In this document: in pieces, positions 21,055 to 32,790 of the stretch
Numbering within the stretch: the stretch's first letter is position 1
Layout: the number at the start of each line of letters is the position of its first letter
From: Nageia nagi
Taxonomy: Eukaryota > Pinophyta
Assembly (NCBI GenBank): GCA_050084985.1
Contig: JBITNC010000001.1
Span: forward strand, 13,578,001-13,642,000
Length of the DNA stretch: 64,000 bases
Reading direction: 5' to 3'
Notes under the pieces: generated by a model
Told to the model about the DNA's origin: nothing
Seen by the model: only the letters and a program-made list of their open reading frames with translations
Databases searched by the model: none
Translations under genes and position numbers: made by a program

Positions 21055-24000
21055 CAGGGGGGAATAGGGTTTTTGTGGCAAGGAAGGGTTTGCAGGGGGT
21101 CGAGGTTTGGGAGAGCCCCAGATCAAATTGAAGAATACCCACTTCAATTCAGGGAGATTTGAGGGCTTGATGTTAGAATTTTGTGTTTTGATCATGCATT
21201 GGAGAACCAGGGCTTGATCAGGTCAATCGCAATTCAATTCAATTCAATTCTTTTTACTTTGTAATATATGCATCCATGCAGCTTTCGGTTTGGGAGCTTT
21301 CTATTGTATATAGTTGGAATATATGGAAGAAATTGCACTCTCAATCAAAAGTTTGAAGTTCGTGATATTTTTAATTGGAATATATTTTTAGAGTTACTTT
21401 TTAAAGTAGGAATATACATATATTCCACAATGAAATAATATAGTAAAGAAATAAACAAAAATAATTTAAGTTATAGTTATTGGGAGAGTAAGACGAGATA
21501 TTCTAAGATTTTTTTTTAAGATTTGAATGAAAAATACAAGAGATATTCTAAGTACGTAGGAGAGTAACTCGTAACAAAATAAGGGAGTTTATTATGTTTA
21601 ATTAATTTTAGATGATAAGAAGTAGGTTGATGAAATATAATAAAAGCTAAAATATCATTTCAATATTATATATAATAAGAAACATTTAGATAAAAAAATA
21701 TTAACGAACACATGTAAAATTAAAAATAAAATCATGCACTTTTATATGTTTTATTATATAGATCAATTAATTCCTTATTTTAGAAGTATTAAAATGTAGA
21801 ACATAAAAAATAGTAACCCATGATGTAATTGTAAAACTTGAAAAATAAGATATTATAAAAAGTAATTTAAAATTAAAAAAAAAAACAATTGAAATCCTTT
21901 TATGCTAAATTTTTCTACCATAAATCACCCATATTCATATAAAATAATATAATAAAAATGAAAAATAACACTATATTTTCATATGTTTTATGTATTGTAT
22001 CAATAATTTGCATGATTAATTCTTACATGTATTGTATTATATTAATAATTTGTATTATTACATTCAATCATCAAATATGTGGATGACATGTCTTCTAGAA
22101 TGTAGGGTTAATTGCATTAAGAATGTAGTCTTTACTTGATGAAATATAAAGATTATTGAGGAGAGTTCATCATTTTGACATGACCTCTATATTACAATGG
22201 AAGAAGACTTGATTATGTATGCCTATCCTTCCTAATTTCATAGATTTTAAACATGCATGAAAAGTTTTAAATTTTAGAAAATTCATCAATATGCGATTTG
22301 AATTTTTGAAGTTTATGAACAAAATCACTCTTAATTTGATTATTTGGGAAACATGATAGCATAAAAAAATCATATTTGAATTTAAAAATATATAAATTAT
22401 AAGTTGGAAGATATAATTTTAATATTTATATGTTTCCTCTTAAGATTGACCAAAGCAAATGTAGAGCATATATAACCATCTATAATCTTGTACAAATAAT
22501 ATTATATACCCTACATCCTATATTTGTTAAAGGATGTTAAATTTATAAAATGGGCATGCTCCCATGCAAAACATACATCATATAACCTAAAAATAAAACG
22601 TTATGCCATGTGCATTTATTGATCACCTAAGACGTACTTTCAAACTCTATATCATTATTAATTTTAAATGTGAGAATTGCTATTAAAATAATTATTTTGA
22701 CTAGTGCACTCATTATGAACTATAATATGAATTGAATACTTATATAACCATTAGTTGATAAGTCATAAGTATCTAATTAATTGAAAAACAATGCAAATAT
22801 TATTTATCTTTCAAGGTAATAACCATTATAATGTTGGTTAAATGTCTAAAAAGATTTAAAAATATACTAAATGTGGAAATTATTAAAATTTAATATAAGA
22901 TTTAATTACTATAAATTTAATAATATCAAATTTTTATTTTGTAATTATAGATGTATTCGATATTTCTAAATATATACTTATGATATTATCATATAAAATA
23001 TGACATTGATCAAAATCCTGAAAGAGCAAACAAAAATTAATTTCAATACTTAATCATTATTATTCTTTTAAAGATTAATACATATTTATATATTATTCAT
23101 TAAATTAAAAAGTCAACACTCTAAATATTCATGTAATAAAACCACCTATTCTATTTCACATTAATAATACCTCTAATTTTAAATGCTTTTAAAATTATAA
23201 TAAAATCACCTCATAAATATGTAATTCTAATATACCTTATACTTCATAATCATAAATTAATAGAAACTTAAACTAAATTTAATATTACTCTTTGAGTATT
23301 AACACTACCCATCTCAAGTGAAGTCAAACATCCATATTCCATACTAAAACCACTCATAACACTTCATAAGGTGATTTCAAAACATTCTTTTGTCCTTCAT
23401 TGATTAGATAATGTCACATTATAGCCAATCGAATGTATCTCAATTTTCTCCAAAAAAAAAAAAAAAAATGTTTATATTTATATGAATTTTTTTAATCAAA
23501 TTGAGTTTAAGTAACTTCATGTATTTATTCCAAACATGCATTTAATTAATTAATAATAAAAATATCATTTATTTTTAATTCAAAACCTTAATCTATATTA
23601 ATTCATCGTTGTTATTGATGATTAAAGCATTTTATTTAATTCTTCTATATATCATGGGGTGGGTGATACAAATATTAATTACTTTGTAGGCATCCTTCTT
23701 TGAACTTTGGAAGCTCATTTTTAAATAGATTATTGAGAATTTTTAGACTTTTAATTTAATTTTTAACTTTTTTTAGTATATTATTATTTAATTTCATTTG
23801 TAATTATTGTATATAATATTTTTTATTTGATTGAATATAATATTTTCCATTTAAATTTTAATATTTCTTATGTGGATACTATTTTGTTTTCTAATGATAT
23901 ATCTAAAAAAGTGTAGTTCACCATTTATCTTTTTATTTACTTTAACTTTTATTTGATTGAATGCAATATTCTTTCTTATGAAGAATATAAAAAATATTTT

Positions 24001-24193
24001 ATTAGATTACAATTCCTATAGGTGCAAACACATAATGTCTTATGATTACAAGAAGATTATATTTACAATAAATATTTATTTTCACAATCATTTTCGTCAA
24101 TTTAGAATTATTATGTTTGATAAAATATGTTTGCTAATACTACATACTTAAATTTTACTATTATAACTATTAACTTATAACTTAACAACAATC
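21055..24193. other. 3' flank of left BTB gene and AT-rich arm DNA
   Basis: Up to about 21475 the sequence is almost identical to the right arm, including an (AATTC) run at about 21234-21250. It then drops to a much lower identity. The remainder, up to the gag-only element, is strongly AT-rich with no gene. A poly(A) run of about 16 lies near 23453. The alignment with the right arm ends near 23690. Confidence 0.6.
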
Positions 24194-24198
24194 ATTAT

Positions 24199-25054
24199 TG
24201 TTGATTAAGATTGTGTAATATATGCGCCATGAACAATCTTAACCAAAGTAAATCAAGAACAGACTATGGTGACAGTCTGATCTCCGGAGAAGGTCGGTTC
24301 CTTATACATTGGGTGTAGGAGAAGTAACAGGAAAGAAAATAAAAAGGAGTAGAGTGTGAGGAATTTAAGCAAAAAGGCTTAGGATAACAAGAGAGAAAGC
24401 AAAAGTGGATCACTAGTTCAACGCGGGCTTTCACAGTGTGTGAAACCTTGGTCTGAATCTAGTGTAGCAGCTACAGTACAAGCTCTCACTCTCTAATAGT
24501 TTCCCAGCTTTACTCTACCATGTAGCAGACACAGTTATACTAGCAGCTCGCGATTATCATTCAGGAAACAAGCCAAGCTGCCACGATGTAACCAAATTAA
24601 GAATGACAATTACGAGTGCTAAATAAGAAAGGTCAAGATGGTATCATATTACTGATAAAAACTACAAGTCTTTGAGAACAAATGTAAAGAGCAATACTAG
24701 GGCTTCCGACCCCTCTTTCACTTTATTTTCATATACTTATACTGCAGTAACAATAGTTACAAGAATTGCAGAACAGAAACATTTACAAAAATGGCTTCAA
24801 GATTCTAGCCTTCTTTTAACTGATACTACTTACATACGCCACTTGGCAGAATATTACAAAAATGGGGTAGATTGTAGATGATACAGCTTCTTGATAACTA
24901 TGATCTGACCTCTCACTGACCTCGTCTCTTCCGGGGTATTCTATTTACTGGCTCCAACTATTCAATCTCTATTCAGACTGTCACCATAGTCTGTTCTTGA
25001 TTTACTTTGGTTAAGATTGTTCATGGCGCATATATTACACAATCTTAATCAACA
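24199..25054 (+). repeat. 5' LTR with 82-bp perfect terminal inverted repeats
   Basis: It begins TGTTGATTAAG and ends CTTAATCAACA. The first 82 bp equal the reverse complement of the last 82 bp without mismatch. LTRs normally share only a few bases of inverted terminus, so this is exceptional and lets each LTR fold into a long hairpin. The central ~690 bp is unremarkable. Confidence 0.88.
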
Positions 25055-25202
25055 GTATTTCTTTTTGGCACGCCCAGTGGGACACGAAGAAACTTATTGG
25101 CGACTCTGCTAAAGCACTATCTATGGTATGTATTAAAGCAGATTGTTTGTAAATATCATATGTGCTTTTGAACCTTTCACTTTCTTTTGCAACCTAGAGT
25201 TT
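25055..25202 (+). other. Leader with candidate primer binding site
   Basis: Directly after the LTR lies GTATTTCTTTTTGGCACGCC and, about 40 bp on, TTGGCGACTCTGCT. Either could pair with a tRNA 3' end; the second resembles Arg-tRNA-type sites of some plant gypsy elements. I cannot decide between them by eye. Confidence 0.45.
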
Positions 25203-26084
25203 ATGTGGACTAGATCTAAAACCAGAGCAGCAAAAGAAGCATCGTAATTTAGAACGTTAGATACTCCTAAGAGAAAGACCCTGATCAAGTCCAAGTCTTT
25301 GAATAGTATCAGCTCCCTAAAATCCTTTACCAAGCCAGAATCATCCAATCTTCACACTAGAAATACCTCTCCTAAAATGGCTAATCCAACTCAGAATATT
25401 TATCCGGAATGGGACAATGGAGTACCAATAGCCCTGGCGGTGTTGCATAACATCCCAGCAAATGTTTTCAAAACCCTTCCGGAGTTTGATACAACTTCAG
25501 AGAAAATAGCTTATGAGCATTATGTTGATGTAGCTGGCCTAGCAAAGATTCATAATATCCAACATGAAGATGTCATGGTGAGATTATTGGCTCAGTCTTT
25601 TAAGGGAAAGGTCCTAGATTGGTACAGGGGCCTTCCTAATGGATCTATAACCACTTGGGCTCAACTGGCAGAGGCCTTTATCTTGGAATTTAATGAATTA
25701 GGTGATCCTTTTTCTCTATTAACATAGTTCACTTCAGTCAAAAGATATGAGCAAGAAAATATCCCTGATCTCAATATTAGATTCCAAAAAACTTGGATGA
25801 GAGTCCCCATGCTAGTCAGGCCTCAGAAATTTCAAGCCTTGATGTATTACCTGAGAGCCTTTCCTCCGAATCTCTCTCTGCAAATCCAAAATTCCAAAGT
25901 GAATACTTTCTCAAAGGTCTATAGACAAGTGATATATGATGAAGCCTATCTTATTTCAGTAGGAAAATTGCCAAGTCGCATGCTAATGCCTTATTTTCCA
26001 ATAACCGCCCAACAACAAATTTACATGATAACTAGATGCGCAGGAAAAAACTCATTTGAAATAGCAGAATTGAATGGGTGGTAG
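25203..26084 (+). pseudogene. Ty3-gypsy-type gag with two in-frame stops
   Basis: A single frame of about 293 codons from the ATG at 25203 reads MWTRSKTRAAKEAS, then a TAA stop at 25245-25247, and continues to a TAG at 25725-25727 and on to 26084. The core has the retrotransposon gag signature: a SFKGKVLDWYRGLPNGSI block followed by TTWAQLAEAFILEF, then a MRVPMLVRPQKFQAL segment. Both stops are consistent with CAA or CAG changed by C to T. No zinc knuckle is visible, so the protein probably ended early or was truncated. It is a capsid-type protein that would package RNA for an autonomous partner. Confidence 0.85.
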
Positions 26085-26324
26085 CTGCTGATCTTGGTAA
26101 ATGGGCAGCATTCAAAGCATTATAGACCCACATGCATGGGAGATTGATCAAGAAAAGGATATGATTCTGTACATATTGTAAATAGCATGTTGTGTTCATT
26201 TATTTTTCAGACTGAGTTCTAAATTCCTCTTTGATAAAGGTGAAATTTTCCCCCAGAAGTCACCATAATGTATATTCATACATAATAAATTCTTTATTAA
26301 AGCCCCAGTGTACTTTACTTGCAA

Positions 26325-26815
26325 TCATGAGTTCATATTAAGATACCTAGGAGTTTTTATGGAGCAAACAAAACAGGCTAGAGTCAGTAGATAAAGCGTT
26401 CCGGAATGAAATGATGATGTCACAGAAGAAAGGATAAAGCTCAATTGTGGAAAAGCCCAGGTTTCGGAGGAGGTGAGGTCAGCAAGAGATAATTGAAGAA
26501 GCCGGAGCCCATAAATTAAGTGTTCCGAAAGTAAAGCATTTCGAAATAAAATGATGACATCGCGAAGGATAAGATAGTCATGTTTTGGTAAAGACCAAGT
26601 TCCGGAGATGATGAGGTCAGCAAGGGGAATTGAGAAGCCAGGGTCAGTAAATAAAGCATTCCGAAATGAAATGATGACATCATAGAAGAAAGGATAAAGC
26701 TCAGTTGTGGAAAAGCCCAGGTTCCGGAGGAGGTGAGTAGAGCATTCTGGAAGTATGAAGATGACATCACGGGGAGAACAATGTTCACATTTTTGAATGA
26801 AATCAGGCATGCCAA
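26325..26815 (+). repeat. CCGGA-rich segment related to the copia LTR at 1864
   Basis: The segment contains repeated blocks of the type TTCCGGAG..GATGAGGTCAGCAAG and AAAGCATTCCG..ATGAAATGATGACATCA, matching about 1905-2110 of the left copia LTR. Two to three tandem copies are present. It lies just upstream of the element's 3' end, so a piece of an unrelated LTR appears to have been incorporated into this gag-only element. Confidence 0.78.
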
Positions 26816-26825
26816 AAAGAAATAC

Positions 26826-26967
26826 TGTTGATTAAGATTGTGTAATATATGCGTCATGAACAATCTTAACCAAAGTAAATCAAGATCAGACTATCACCAT
26901 AGTCTGTTCTTGATTTACTTTGGTTAAGATTGTTCATGGTGCATATATTACACAATCTTAATCAACA
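26826..26967. repeat. 142-bp near-perfect palindrome, collapsed 3' LTR
   Basis: This is the left inverted terminus joined almost directly to the right inverted terminus of the LTR at 24199-25054, with the ~700-bp middle missing. The junction lies in GACTATCACCATAGTC. The two arms pair over about 68 bp with few mismatches, so it can extrude as a cruciform. Confidence 0.9.
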
Positions 26968-26972
26968 ATTAT

Positions 26973-29169
26973 TCTTTGATACTTTTGAAAGTAAAAATTA
27001 TTGATATGTGCATAAAGACATACTTTTTTATTTTCTTTTCAAAATGTCTCTACAAATCAAGATAATTTTTCACAATTATTTTTGGATTATTATGCTTACA
27101 TCATCATCATTATTATTATTAATATTATTTTATTTTTTAAAATTATTATTATTTATTTTATTATCATATAAATTGTTAAGATTATACATAAAAATAATTT
27201 ATAGGATCTTGAATAATTGATAAATAATTTATATTCATTAGTTTTTAGAGATTACAGATAAGTATTTATTTTTAAAATCATAAATAAAATTTATAGTTAA
27301 CAAATGCATAGTTAAATATTTATGAAATGAAAGTTTATTATAATATTATGAATTTCAACTATTACATTTGAATATGAAATTTTCATCTATTAACTTTGAT
27401 AATATGGTATTTGCATGTTATTTTACTCTAGTAATTTGTAATCATATTCTAGTAGAAAATATAATAATAAAATAAAGTATCCACATATGATATATCCTCT
27501 TAATAATGCATAAGGACAATCCACATAACATCATAGTGGAAAGAAATTATTTTATAACCGTTGAAATGAATTAAAAACCATACATATTTTGCATCATCTT
27601 TGTACTCCAGTAAAATATGTTGGATTGCTCCCTCAATCATTATGAGTTGCAAAATTTAGAGGACTGTGCAAGAATATAACATCACATTTCTTCATGTATA
27701 ATTGATATGGGAAAGAAAAATGCATAAAATTCATTCTAACTTTATCAAACTAAAACTAAAACTAAAACATGCATTACAATATAATCATAAAATACTATTT
27801 TAAGTTATTATAATTATCTAGGTAATTAAAATTTCTAATTGATATTTTTCGTTATAAAAGATTTGTTTTTTTTAGTATCTATAATTATTAATACTTTTCA
27901 GAAAGCTTTGATGATTATTTTGTAATTAGAATAGAATAACCTACAAAAATATGTACAATAAGATTTAAATATAAACTAGTGAATTTTAGAATTCATATAA
28001 TCTCTTAATAAAATTTTTAATAAAGAAAAGTTTTCAATGAAGACATTCACATATTTTAGTTTTATTTATCCATAAAATTCATAACACATAATTTAACTCC
28101 TATAGATAGAAAAAGATGAAGTTCTCAAAAGATATTTATTTTCATAAGGTATACACAAAGTGAAAAATTTGCATTTGATAAATTACTTCTCTTGATAACA
28201 AATTTTTATATTTAATAAGTTTAAACCCCATATCTATATTTATTAATATGGTTTGTAATATATTTTGAAGTATAATTAAGATATAAAAATATTATTTATG
28301 ACAATAATGTTACCTATCTAGTATAGAAGATAGATTATTATTAAAAATAAATATTGCAATATAATAGTATAATAAACAAGATGATTAATATGACCATATA
28401 AAAATAGGATGACTACAATTAAAATACATTCAAATCTTTCCATATTATAATAGATCATCCATTATTCATTTACACCCTTGAATAGCATTTTATGGAGGGA
28501 TATTAGCAATTAAAGAATGAGAACCTTGTTATTATGTGAGATATGTGTAATAAATATCAATTATTTGATGAATATATCAATTTGACGAGGTAGTAACTAT
28601 GTTAATTATATGAGATTTCTTACTTGTCATCATTTTCCCATGATATGAGCACTGAGATATGCATAAAGAAAAATAAAAATACTACTTATATTCAACCATC
28701 AAATGTTATAATATAGAAATATTATATTATTAATTTAATAACGTATTATTAGATTTTTATTAACAAAAAATATTGTTATAGTTAGTTAACTGTAATTTTC
28801 ATATTAACTATCTCAAGCTAAATATAGATATTTTTAAATATCCATATTACAATATGATTGCACATAAATACTAAACATACAATGAATTTTAGATCTTTTT
28901 AAAATCTATATTACCATAAGTGATAAAAATAACATGTATGTAGATGATTAATTATTCTCTAAGGAGAAACTCAATATAGGATTAAAATATAATTCATTGC
29001 CTACACATTTGACCCTATTTCACATTATGTCCCATGTTTAAATCTCACTAAGAGTGATACAATGTACTCCCTACAGTCATCCCATAAATTGCTTTTAGTC
29101 TCTCGAGGATGTTAATACATTTTTTTTCCCTTTCTTATCTAGTTGAGGTGCTATATTATACCTTTATAT
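26973..29169. other. AT-rich spacer with no recognisable gene
   Basis: About 2.2 kb with ATT/ATC-rich microsatellite-like runs near 27100-27170 and no coding or transposon signature that I could support. It does not align with the right duplication arm. Confidence 0.6.
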
Positions 29170-29645
29170 TAAGAGAATTGAACTATAACATGAACAACTC
29201 TAAACTTCCAAGATTACATGAAAGCTCTCAATTCGCATCTAACTATCACACAAAGTAATCTCACAAAAATAACACAAGATGTAAGTGATTCCTCCAACTA
29301 GGAGTACATCCACTAATTAGATCTTTACTTCAATTACAAATACAACTCTCTTACAATCCTCCTAATCTCAAATCCTAAACACTATCCTCTAGCATAACTT
29401 TACTTCATAATTGGTGTGTAATCACAAAGAGGGAGCCTTCTATTTATAGGCCAAAATCCCTCTTCGGATCACCCTTTTATCCAATGCACAAAAGCATGGC
29501 ATGCTCATGATATGGAGTGTAGGACAAGTTACATTCTCATATATACTTAAATACTTAAGGTATCAAATGATACCCATAAGTATTAGTGAACTGACATAGA
29601 ATATTATTACATAACCTTTATAATAATGCATTATACATTACAACA
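29170..29645 (-). repeat. 3' LTR of the old minus-strand copia
   Basis: On the minus strand it reads TGTTGT to TCTCTTA; the final G of the expected TCTCTCA/TG terminus is mutated. On the plus strand it is followed by CTCCCCCTTAATG, the complement of the polypurine tract, and then 3' internal sequence to 29775. It pairs with 45655-46155 (about 90% identity by eye). A 26-bp piece present in sister LTRs is missing near 29500. Confidence 0.9.
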
Positions 29646-29775
29646 CTCCCCCTTAATGCAATATTGGGATAGAACAAATAAGAAAGAAGAAAGAGAGAAA
29701 GTAAGAGAGTTCTCTTCTAAATAGATACAACGGAGATGGGAACTTTTTACATATTTATAAAGTAAAAAAGATCTA
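29646..29775 (-). other. Polypurine tract and 3' internal end of the old minus-strand copia
   Basis: The reverse complement matches 37240-37338 of the young element (polypurine tract and pyrimidine-rich 3' UTR). It is broken at 29780 by the young copia insertion and resumes at 37843. Confidence 0.85.
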
Positions 29776-29780
29776 GTTTG

Positions 29781-30279
29781 TGTTAGAATTTGTAATGAAA
29801 TATTGTGAATATCTAGACTCCTTGTAAATTCAATTAATCACTTAAAGGTATGTAGATACCTTAAGTGATTAATAGAATTCTTTAATGTATAGACTTTGAC
29901 TTTACCAAAGGAGTTAGTTGGTAGGTTGAAGTTTGGTGGTACATTTAATGTAACCCTAACCTTACCCTTGGGTTAAAGGAAGGTTAGGGAGGTGCTCTCA
30001 ACCTATAAATAGAGGGCCTCTCCTCATGTAAACATATCTAAGTTTTGAGTAAAATTACTCTACTTGGTTGTGTAGGAGAGAGCTAGAGAATAGTTGTAAG
30101 AGAGACATAGATTTGAGAATAGAGAGCTAGTTGTGGATGTACTCCCAAGGAGGGAGGAACCACATTACATTGTGTCATATTGTGTGAATGGTTTTAGTAG
30201 CTTATTAGATGTTGAATGATGAATGATTTAGCTTCCTAGTCTTAGGTCCTTGAGAATTAGATCTAGGCTAATTCCAACA
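29781..30279 (+). repeat. Young copia 5' LTR
   Basis: 499 bp, TGTTA to CAACA, almost identical to 37339-37837; the one difference I saw is T versus G in GTGAATGGTTTTAG near 30190. It is followed by the Met-type primer binding site TTGGTATCAGAGC (30281-30293). Confidence 0.96.
30004..30011 (+). promoter_or_regulatory. LTR TATA box
   Basis: TATAAATA in the context CCTATAAATAGAGGGCC is conserved in all LTRs of this family seen here (for example 4903-4910 and its complement in 15123-15617). It marks the probable U3/R promoter of the element. Confidence 0.7.
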
Positions 30280-31074
30280 ATTGGTATCAGAGCCTTGTTG
30301 TGGAAGCTCTTTTGGTGTGGAAGCTACATCTTGGAAGTGCTTCATCCTTCTCAAATTTGGAGATCTTAATCCTAATCTTCATTGTGAGGTAAAAGGTTTG
30401 CAAAGGTATAACCTTCTATCCTTCTTTAACAAAGTTCATTATGATACTAATCTTTTGTATGATTATGCTAGCTCAATGTCTTAGCAATACCATAATATAT
30501 TTTTGCTATTCTCTTCTTACTAACAATATTTTATGTTAGTAATCTATTTTTAATGTACAAAGAAAATTTTTTTTCTTTTGAGCAAAAATATATTATGATA
30601 GCATCTTATTGAAAAGATTTTTTTTTACAATAGTCTTTTGTGAAAAATATCAAAAAAAAAAAAAAGAGAGGAAGGTGCAATTTTTTTTCATATTTTATTG
30701 TTAAAATAAAGTGGAGGACTTTATTTACAAGTTTTTTTTGAAATATTTACATAATTTCTAGAGGCAATTGTTTAAAATTTAAAACAAATATGGGATATTT
30801 GCCCTCTCTAATTTTTTATTGTTTAAAGTAAACACAAGTGAAAGTTAATTTATTTTTGCAAAAAGGGGAAGACTAAAAATATAAAATAATGCTCTTAATG
30901 AGGTAGCTCTCAAATTTTTTTATTCAAAGTTTGAATTTTTTTTGAAGTAGAAGAGCAATATTTTTGAGCAATATTGTTGTATGCATATAAAAATAAAAAA
31001 TTTTATGTATCAAAAACTATACAATATTAGGGGGGGGCACAAATTTGAAAGGGTCTGAGAACTGTTTGACAAAA

Positions 31075-31990
31075 TGAATTGCCGAAAAGGTGAGCCTTCA
31101 GCGCTGAGGACGACCTCTTCTCCTCCCTCTGCTTTGCGCTTGAAAGGCACGTGAATTGCTTGACACCATGCATGATGCAGAGCCTCTCCTTGCGATGGCT
31201 CTCACCTCCGCGCAGCCTTCTCCTTCCCCCCTCGCGTCTACTTGAAGCTAGCTGGTACTACCTGCTGCACTCCAGATTGCATGGCTGAACTCGATGCAGT
31301 GGGGTCTATTGGCTGACTTCGCAACCATACCAGGAGAACCGGTGCGGGTCCTCATGCCAACTCTGCCTGTCGCTTCGACATTGTCCTCTCAGTCTGTGGT
31401 TATTTTACGTGATGCATGGTGTAGTCAGTCCTCACCAGATATGCACCCCCCGGCTCTGTTGATCTGCTCTGTGCTTCTCTACCTCCTACCCACCACGTTT
31501 TATGTACTGCATTGATCGCAGACTATGCCCCAACACGGCTCCTCTGTTGAAACACGTCGTGCTCCTCTGGATCCTCATCTCCTCTGCACCCCCTGCCTGC
31601 TGCAATGCTCGCCCTCCGCACGTACAGGTGACGTTGATCCGGTCTGCGCCTTATTTGATCACACCTGCTCGCGCACGCTCTCTCCTCCCTTGCTGCTGCT
31701 CCTGCTACCTCCTTTCACGTGCAGCCTATCACTGATCGTTGGACATGCACGCTCCTCCTCACAGCCTCGTTTGCTCCCTCGCCAGCCTGGTAGTGGCTCC
31801 TCCACACCCTGCTCGCTTCTCCTACCAGCTGCAGTCTTCTCCTCCCTCACCTCCTGCACAAGTCTCCACTTCCTCCTTCCCCACACCTCCATAGGCTCTC
31901 TTCTAAGCCTCCATGCAAGTCCTCCTCCTTCCCACGGTCAAGGTTGCTGGCTACCAACACCTTGCAAGTCTTCCAAGTCACCTTAAATGC
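31075..31990 (+). other. GC-rich, pyrimidine-rich island in the copia leader
   Basis: Base composition departs sharply from the AT-rich surroundings: CTCCTCC, CTGCTGC and CACGT-rich text dominates for about 900 bp. Open frames of up to 153 codons (31525-31986) are leucine/serine/proline-rich low-complexity strings with no domain. It may be a captured host fragment or an evolved structural or packaging segment. Confidence 0.65.
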
Positions 31991-32525
31991 CTTAGTTTTA
32001 TTTTTTGACCACCTACATATTTTCACTTCCAAAAAGCAACGTGTCTTTTTTGTGGAAAGAACAAGGGGGGGTCATATTTTTCCACCTAAGCATTTAATGA
32101 TTATTGACTTAGGCATTTTTTTAGTTCATACGGTAGACAAATCCTTCCAAAGCATTTAAAAAATAGGGGTATGGGTCTCCTATTCCAACTTGCACACATA
32201 CTTCTTAGGCATTTAATTTTTTACAAGTCAATTGCTCCCATTAAATGCACTTAGGAGCACTTAAACTAATTTCTTATTTTCTCCTCCAAATGTCATGCTT
32301 AATTAAATAAAGGTGCACATGCATAGTAATTTAGTCTAAAGTATGCTATTTTTTAAGTAAATAAGGGAATTTTTTTTTACTTAACATGCATCACTTCTAA
32401 GACAAGTCTTAGCATACAAGTTGGTTCTCTAGGGATAAAACTTTAAGTAACAAAGGGGGGCCTTGGTATAAATTTTTTACTTAAATTTTATCTAGATGCA
32501 TGTATCTTATTTGAAGACTAAAACA

Positions 32526-32790
32526 TGCTTAGGACTTAAATTTCTAATGCATGATGCATGCTTACGTAAATTTTAAGTCATGATAGAATGCATGTTATAA
32601 GTATGCTTAAATGTTAAGAATGCATAAGTATGCTTAGGACTTAAATTTTTAATGCATGATGCATGCTTACTTAAATTTTTAAGTCATGATACAATGCATG
32701 TTATGAATTAAATACTAAGTATGCTTAGGACTTAAATTTTTAATGCATGATGGATGCTTACTTAAATTTTTAAGTCATGATATACTAAGT
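32526..32790 (+). repeat. Three-copy direct repeat in the copia leader
   Basis: Units beginning TGCTTAGGACTTAAATTT at 32526, 32631 and 32722 share about 70 bp including ATGCATGATGCATGC and TTTTAAGTCATGATA. Related ATGCAT-rich text occurs in the leader of the old minus-strand copia (about 43200-43650). Confidence 0.82.

Larger units (their letters stand above)
18971..23690 (+). repeat. Inverted segmental duplication, left arm
   Basis: This arm aligns in reverse complement with about 50250-56030. Anchors are the AGTTGATTGGTCGATATGCTCTCC region at the outer side (partner near 56010), the whole BTB gene, and the GGGGTGGG / TTAATTAATTAATAATAAAA region near 23550-23660 (partner near 50280-50390). 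Identity is very high from about codon 100 of the BTB gene to about 21475 and clearly lower with many indels elsewhere. The right arm is longer because it holds two LINE fragments. Confidence 0.9.
24199..26967 (+). mobile_element. Non-autonomous gag-only LTR retroelement with inverted-repeat LTR ends
   Basis: A 2769-bp insertion flanked by perfect ATTAT duplications (24194-24198 and 26968-26972). It comprises an 856-bp 5' LTR (24199-25054), a short leader, one gag frame (25203-26084), a region similar to the CCGGA-rich part of the copia LTR at 1864 (about 26325-26815), and a 142-bp palindromic 3' end (26826-26967). No protease, integrase or reverse transcriptase is present. The layout matches the class called TR-GAG elements (terminal repeats with gag only). 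Neither LTR-like end alone has a target-site duplication, so the whole unit is the insertion. Confidence 0.85.

Noticed and set aside
26826-26967. Palindrome as a stand-alone foldback MITE
   Set aside because: Its left flank (GAAATAC) does not repeat ATTAT; only the outer ends of 24199-26967 share a target duplication.
31294-32032. Several open frames up to 153 codons in the GC-rich leader island
   Set aside because: Low-complexity composition, overlapping frames on both strands and no conserved domain; GC-rich DNA has few stops.
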